From the NCBI GenBank assembly GCA_963693285.1, contig OY848917.1, forward strand, positions 9,300,192-9,364,191: a stretch of DNA of 64,000 nucleotides, given 5' to 3'. Both the position numbers and the translations under genes were made by a program. Numbering within the stretch: the first letter of the stretch is position 1; each line of letters begins with the position of its first letter. Of this stretch, positions 59,490 through 64,000 are shown piece after piece. The notes under the pieces were generated by a model. It was given only the letters and a program-made list of their open reading frames with translations, was not told the origin of the DNA and made no database searches. This stretch comes from Xestospongia muta. Its lineage: Eukaryota > Porifera > Demospongiae > Haplosclerida > Petrosiidae.

Positions 59490-60350
59490 TTATTGACTAT
59501 TGCATTAAATAAGTGTATGCTTTAATAGTTAAAGATCAACAAATACAAGTAACTTATCACAGATTGTTAGGAAAAGGCCCTCCTCACCAGTTGATCTAAC
59601 AATGTACATACTATTATGTACATTATAGGTAGTGATGATGATGCATCATCACTTTGTATTCATATCATGAATGATAGTACTGCATAGCTGTGTCAATATG
59701 CCTACTACATACCAGGTTATCTATTACACTCTTGAGTGAGTAATGTTATGTCTCCAAGTAGTACAGATTGGAATCCTTATTAATGATACACATACCTATA
59801 CATGAGAAACACATTTGATGTGTGTAATGGACCAGACTTGTAAACAACAAAATTAAATTCTTCAGTAATGGACCAAGTGTTAATTGACAAGTTAGGGTCT
59901 CACCAGATGTGACCAATTTCTTTTGACCACCTTGTACACCATTATAAAGATAATGTAGTAGTATTAATGCCTTGTTATAAATATACATATATTGACTTGA
60001 CAAATCTAAAGGGCTAGTTATTTCTGCATGGAGTGTGCTAGATGACATCTTGATGTATTGAATAAATGAATGATTATTTGTTCCTAAATGGACTTGCATA
60101 AAATATAGATGAATCATAAATGCATGATGTTCTCATCTCAAATAGTTCTATATAGACATGTACATAAAATACATCGAGTTGGGTTATGTTTTCATGTAAT
60201 TCATTTGTACTCTTCTATCTGTCATTTTATCAATCTTTCTATAATTTGAATATCTGTTTAATATGTTCAAAGCTATTGTGTTATCAATAGCATTACTTGG
60301 TTTGTTATCTCTTTTTTTGAATGCACTTATTATTAAGAAGTATACATTCA
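59490..60350 (-). repeat. Duplicated segment with a continuous minus-strand frame
   Basis: Counterpart of 39990-40840. On the minus strand, 60117-59746 is open for 123 codons: MIHLYFMQVHLGTNNHSF, then ITSPLDLSSQYMYIYNKALI, then QGGQKKLVTSGETLTCQLTL, GPLLKNLILLFTS and HYTHQMCF. The same protein can be read in the other copy across two frames, so this version may be nearer to the original. I do not recognise it. It may be an exon of a decayed gene or of a mobile element. Confidence 0.4.
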
Positions 60351-60429
60351 TAATGGTATTAATACTGTACTATCTGAGGATGTGCAAATTATTATGTTAT
60401 TAAGTGTACAGTTGGCACAGTGTTTATAT

Positions 60430-60724
60430 ATACATAGTTGTAAGAGGTGGCAGTGGACGTCAAAAGAGCTTTATTTAAAATATCTTGGTTATATTACATG
60501 TAGGTGAACGTTATGAATATTTTCGTATTATTTTATCTGTTGATTTACTATATAAGATATTAAATAAGAAGCTGTGGGATATGACATCATTTATTGGTTG
60601 ATAATAATTTAACTTTGAGTGGGCGGTTAATTAAATCTTTCAGTCTTAAAGAGACGGCTAGAGAGAGCTGCAGTCATACTCTGTTTTCCGTTTTCAATTA
60701 GCTTTGACTTAACAGAATAAATTG
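60430..60724 (+). promoter_or_regulatory. Candidate promoter and 5' UTR exon of the second ankyrin gene
   Basis: Counterpart of 39000-39262, ending at the donor GTAAGTAT after 60724. The acceptor that precedes the second gene's start codon is at 62407, which keeps the order promoter exon, intron, start exon in both copies. Confidence 0.4.
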
Positions 60725-61641
60725 GTAAGTATACCTGTACCTTATCATTACAAAAGATGTGTTGAAATAGTATATTGATCAGGTCAAGTTTCATGTTGAA
60801 GTATACGTCGGCGTATGACTATTCTACTTTTACAATAAGAGTGATAAACTGTCTACAACCTGAGGCTCAAGCAACCTTACTGAATAAATTTTGTGAGTAC
60901 ATTTATTAATATCTCATTCTACCCTAGTATGTTGACTGAAATCATTAGACAGTAGTGCTTGTATTTATGCCTAACTCATATTTTCTAAATATTCATAATA
61001 TCTCTAATAATTGAAAAATTAGATAACAAAGGCACCCGATTTCAGACATGGGCTGTTCGTCCAGTAGGATAGCTGGATACATTGGGTTGCCATAAAAAAT
61101 GGTAAGGTAAAGGAACCCATGATGTTACTGAACTATCAGTAATAGTGCTGCAGCAAATAACAACTGATGAGACTTAATTCATTATGATTAGTTTGATTGC
61201 TAAGTGCCTAATCTGAATAGTGAAGCAATATTCACTTATATATATATATATATTATATATATTATATATTATGTATATAATGTATATACATATGGTTCAG
61301 TCATGATCACACTGAGGAATGTGTGATGAATTACATTTATAAGTTCTGAGATGAACACAAAATTATACACTCATCATGTGGTCATACAAAGCCAGTTGTG
61401 TGATCCCTTTTTAATAAATCAATTACAGTTAATAGAGAATTCTGGCTGATGTAATCATATGATGAACAGTCAACAAGCTCCTATTGTTTAGTATAATTGA
61501 TAAAATTTAATGTGTTCAAATTTACAAAACCAAACCACAAAAATTAGAACTTGTATTTAAGTATATAGTAAGAATAATATGTATTAACCAGTTATTAATG
61601 AGTCATAAGGCAAAAGTCTTTGATTTTGACTTTTGGGCAGT

Positions 61642-61643
<2 letters not shown>

Positions 61644-61696
<53 letters not shown>
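61644..61696. repeat. AT microsatellite
   Basis: About 26 AT dinucleotides in a row. A second, imperfect TA-rich tract lies at about 61238-61292. Confidence 0.95.
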
Positions 61697-61699
<3 letters not shown>

Positions 61700-62136
61700 T
61701 TGCGAGGTTTCTACATAGCTCAATAGGCATATATGGTATGCATGAATTTGTGTATATGGCCAACTAGCAGTATATACTAATCATATTCGAGTCCTGGATT
61801 TGTCAATTTAGCATTTCCATTCATTTCTCTTTATGATGTAGTGTTGAGTTTTGCCAGTAATGGATAAAGATTGTTATACAGTGCTTATAGTATTGTGCTT
61901 AGATCATAATTCATTCTAATATGAGAAAGGGTTTATATTGACTTTATCCAATCCCTTGATGTTCAAACCATTCCTTTGACTAAACAATCGTAATGCTAGA
62001 AATCTAGGAGTTTGGACTAAAGTGACCAGATGCTCTTTCTCACATTAAGTGAGTGACGACTGTTGACAAGGTTATGCAATGCCAAGATTAACCCTTAGCA
62101 CATGCATACATTATAGTTAAAAATAATAGTAAATCC

Positions 62137-62160
62137 TAAACCCCAACCCTAAACCCTAGA
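62137..62160. repeat. Short telomere-like motif run
   Basis: Degenerate copies of CCCTAAA: CCTAAACCCCAACCCTAAAC and then CCTAG. Only about three units long. A related inverted run (GGTTTAGGGTTTAGG) lies inside the MITE at 58501. Confidence 0.5.
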
Positions 62161-62407
62161 GTCTAAACACACATCCTTAAATCTTAATTAATATCCTTAT
62201 TATGTGCATGTGTAGTTACTGTTCACTGACGTTAAATCTTGCTCTTGATAGAAATACATATCATATTTTTCAGGAGATCCAACATACCCAAGATATTGTG
62301 TGAGGTTTTATGTGCATGGTATTCCTAGTATTCCTCATATGGAGTATTATGTTACATAGTCAGTATAGTCTTACTTCATATTACTACTTGTTATCACTTT
62401 TTTACAG

Positions 62408-64000
62408 GTCCTTATAACAGTACACACTATTTTATTAATGGATGCAGATGAAGACTTGGTAAGTCAGTAATCATTTTTATAGTGATGTTTTAGTTAACTA
62501 TAACTAAAATTAAAATCCCTTTTAGTTTAGCCTATTTGACTTTTAGTTAACTAAGTATAACTAAATAAATATTTTTCATCTGACAATTAACTAACTAAAA
62601 CTATATAAAATAAATGCAATAATGGGAAAAACTAACTATTATAGTTAGTACTGAACTAAAACAACAGATACCTGTACAATAACTGTCATAACTATGATAA
62701 CTGCACAAAAGATGTGAGATGATAACTTGTAAGTGATAAGTTAACTGATGACTACAGATGGTACTATTCAGTAGATATGGTACCATCAGATCAATTCCCA
62801 TGAGATCAACTCTTTTTGAATCAACCTCATGAGATCAACTCTTGGTTAGAAATTTCTTATTAGTAAGTAACAACTATGATTCATTATACTGACATAAATT
62901 AAAGTCCAGTTAAATGTTTCATACTTCGAGATAGTCATTTAAGCTACCGTTCCCACTGTTGTAATGCTCAAAGAAAGTTTGTATCTTCTTGTCCTTTTCT
63001 CTGATTTTTCTTCATGGTGGCAGTGTAGCTCCACTCTCAAAAGTAGCAGTCTTCATTCATGTTATAGCTTCTTCCTTCTTAATCACATTTACTAACTTGC
63101 TAGCCATACTAACTTATAATTGCAAATGTAACTGCTTGCAGTGGAGAGCTTTTATACTTGTGAAGCTAGATTTTGATAAGTTATGACCAGATTTTGTTAA
63201 GTTAAAGTAATTGCTCAAAGAGGTTAGAAGGTTAGGTGTTAGAGGAAGTTAAGTGTAATAATTGATAATTGTTAAGAGAATCTGACATTATTTAATTATT
63301 TTTTATAGGTGTTAATAGTTATCAATTAATTCTTAATAACATTGAACGTTGAAGATGATTGCTATAGAATGCTAGAAGTATAAAGAAGCAAGCTAGCGAG
63401 AAGCTTTGAGCATTATCAGCATACCATCATTTTAGCACTCACAGTTAGGGTCAAGGAAATTCAGTGGTTGTTTTTTGTGTTAGTGGTTAAAGGATGTGGT
63501 TTAATTTCATTTGTCACTTTGATCGTTGCATACAACAATACAATAAAACAATGAAAACAAACATACCCACGTATATACATAGATAGCATATTGTCCAAAA
63601 GAAATATAGGACTACACATACTGAGCAGTAAAAGCACAATTTAGTTCAGCTAAGGATTTCTTTGTGTTTATATCACCCTTATAACATTGCTCTCGTATAT
63701 TAATCATACCACTTGATAGAGAGTATTAAATCTACAACTAGTATTGTACAGATATAAATATTTGTTTTAGCTCTATAGTAAAGCTTGATATTTTAATTTT
63801 GTACTGTAAGAATAATAGACATGTAATTTATAAAGTATTAGTATAATTTACCCAAAAATACTCTACAGTATATACATTATGTGATCACTATCTTTTTAAT
63901 AGAATTTTGATTTATTCTGGGCTGTTAGTCGTGGAGATGTTGTTCGTGTCAAAGAGGCTATAGCTAAAGGAGCACGTGTTAATTTTTATAACCCTGACAG
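62408..64000 (+). CDS. Second ankyrin-type gene, 5' end only (cut by window edge)
   Basis: The start exon (ATG at 62438-62440, exon end 62458) encodes the same seven residues, MDADEDL, as the gene at 41356 and sits behind the same acceptor. The next exon starts at 63903 and encodes FWAVSRGDVVRVKEAIAKGA, an ankyrin repeat paralogous to 42550-42648, then reaches the window edge. Distance between the two start codons is about 21.1 kb. Exon 2 is clearly diverged, so the duplication is not recent, yet the start exon and surrounding bases are almost unchanged. The rest of the gene should lie just to the right. Confidence 0.8.
62720..63310. mobile_element. Element of the 14932 family in intron 1 of the second ankyrin gene
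   Basis: Contains TCAATTCCCATGAGATCAAC, CTTATTAGTAAGTAACAACT and GTTAGAGGAAGTTAAGTGTA, shared with 41690-42280 at the equivalent place of the first gene. The insertion probably predates the gene duplication. Confidence 0.5.

Overview
The window looks like nuclear DNA of an invertebrate animal, most likely a demosponge of the Amphimedon kind. That assignment is inference: the DNA is AT-rich, genes are split by introns with GT..AG ends (one only 54 bases), and the gene set (CARD plus NHL propeller, ankyrin plus ROC-COR plus two death domains, G-alpha) matches what is known of expanded death-fold families in sponges. No bacterial or organelle feature was seen. All spliced gene models were joined by hand from splice sites and reading phase and have no transcript support.

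Layout. 1-3.8 kb: remains of a SWIM/PHD-type transposon-related gene on the minus strand and otherwise empty DNA. 3.85-13.7 kb: a tandem array of 470-bp units (about ten in all), split by a 5.1-kb LTR retrotransposon on the minus strand. The retrotransposon has Gypsy-type enzymes in the order protease, integrase, reverse transcriptase, RNase H, the order of the Gmr1-like group; it is dead through several stops and frameshifts. 14-20.5 kb: a patchwork of gene 5' ends without 3' ends (ubiquitin-specific protease twice, the SNARE Vti1, an unknown gene, a WRN/RecQ-like helicase broken inside its Walker A loop), with a 32-bp minisatellite and a small DNA element. 21-25.3 kb: an intact eight-exon minus-strand gene for a 786-residue CARD, coiled-coil, filamin-like, NHL protein. 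26.9-37.5 kb: a tandem segmental duplication (repeat length about 4.8 kb) of a gene ending in a CARD-like domain, loaded with satellite DNA and a Gypsy integrase relic. 37.9-38.3 kb: a patatin/iPLA2 fragment. 41.3-53 kb: an intact plus-strand gene of about 15 coding exons for a 1161-residue ankyrin, ROC-COR, death, death protein. 53.4-56.1 kb: a minus-strand G-protein alpha pseudogene. 57.4-64 kb: a second copy of the upstream region and first exons of the ankyrin gene, running off the right edge.

How the genes relate. The two intact genes and the CARD-tailed cluster all carry death-fold adaptor domains joined to sensor-like repeats (NHL, ankyrin) or a GTPase switch (ROC-COR). This is the kind of set expected of cell-death or innate-immune signalling, although nothing in the sequence proves that role. 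Local duplication is the dominant process: a 470-bp array, 4.8-kb repeats, a 21-kb duplication and repeated 5' gene ends. Most non-genic DNA is dispersed short elements and their fragments.
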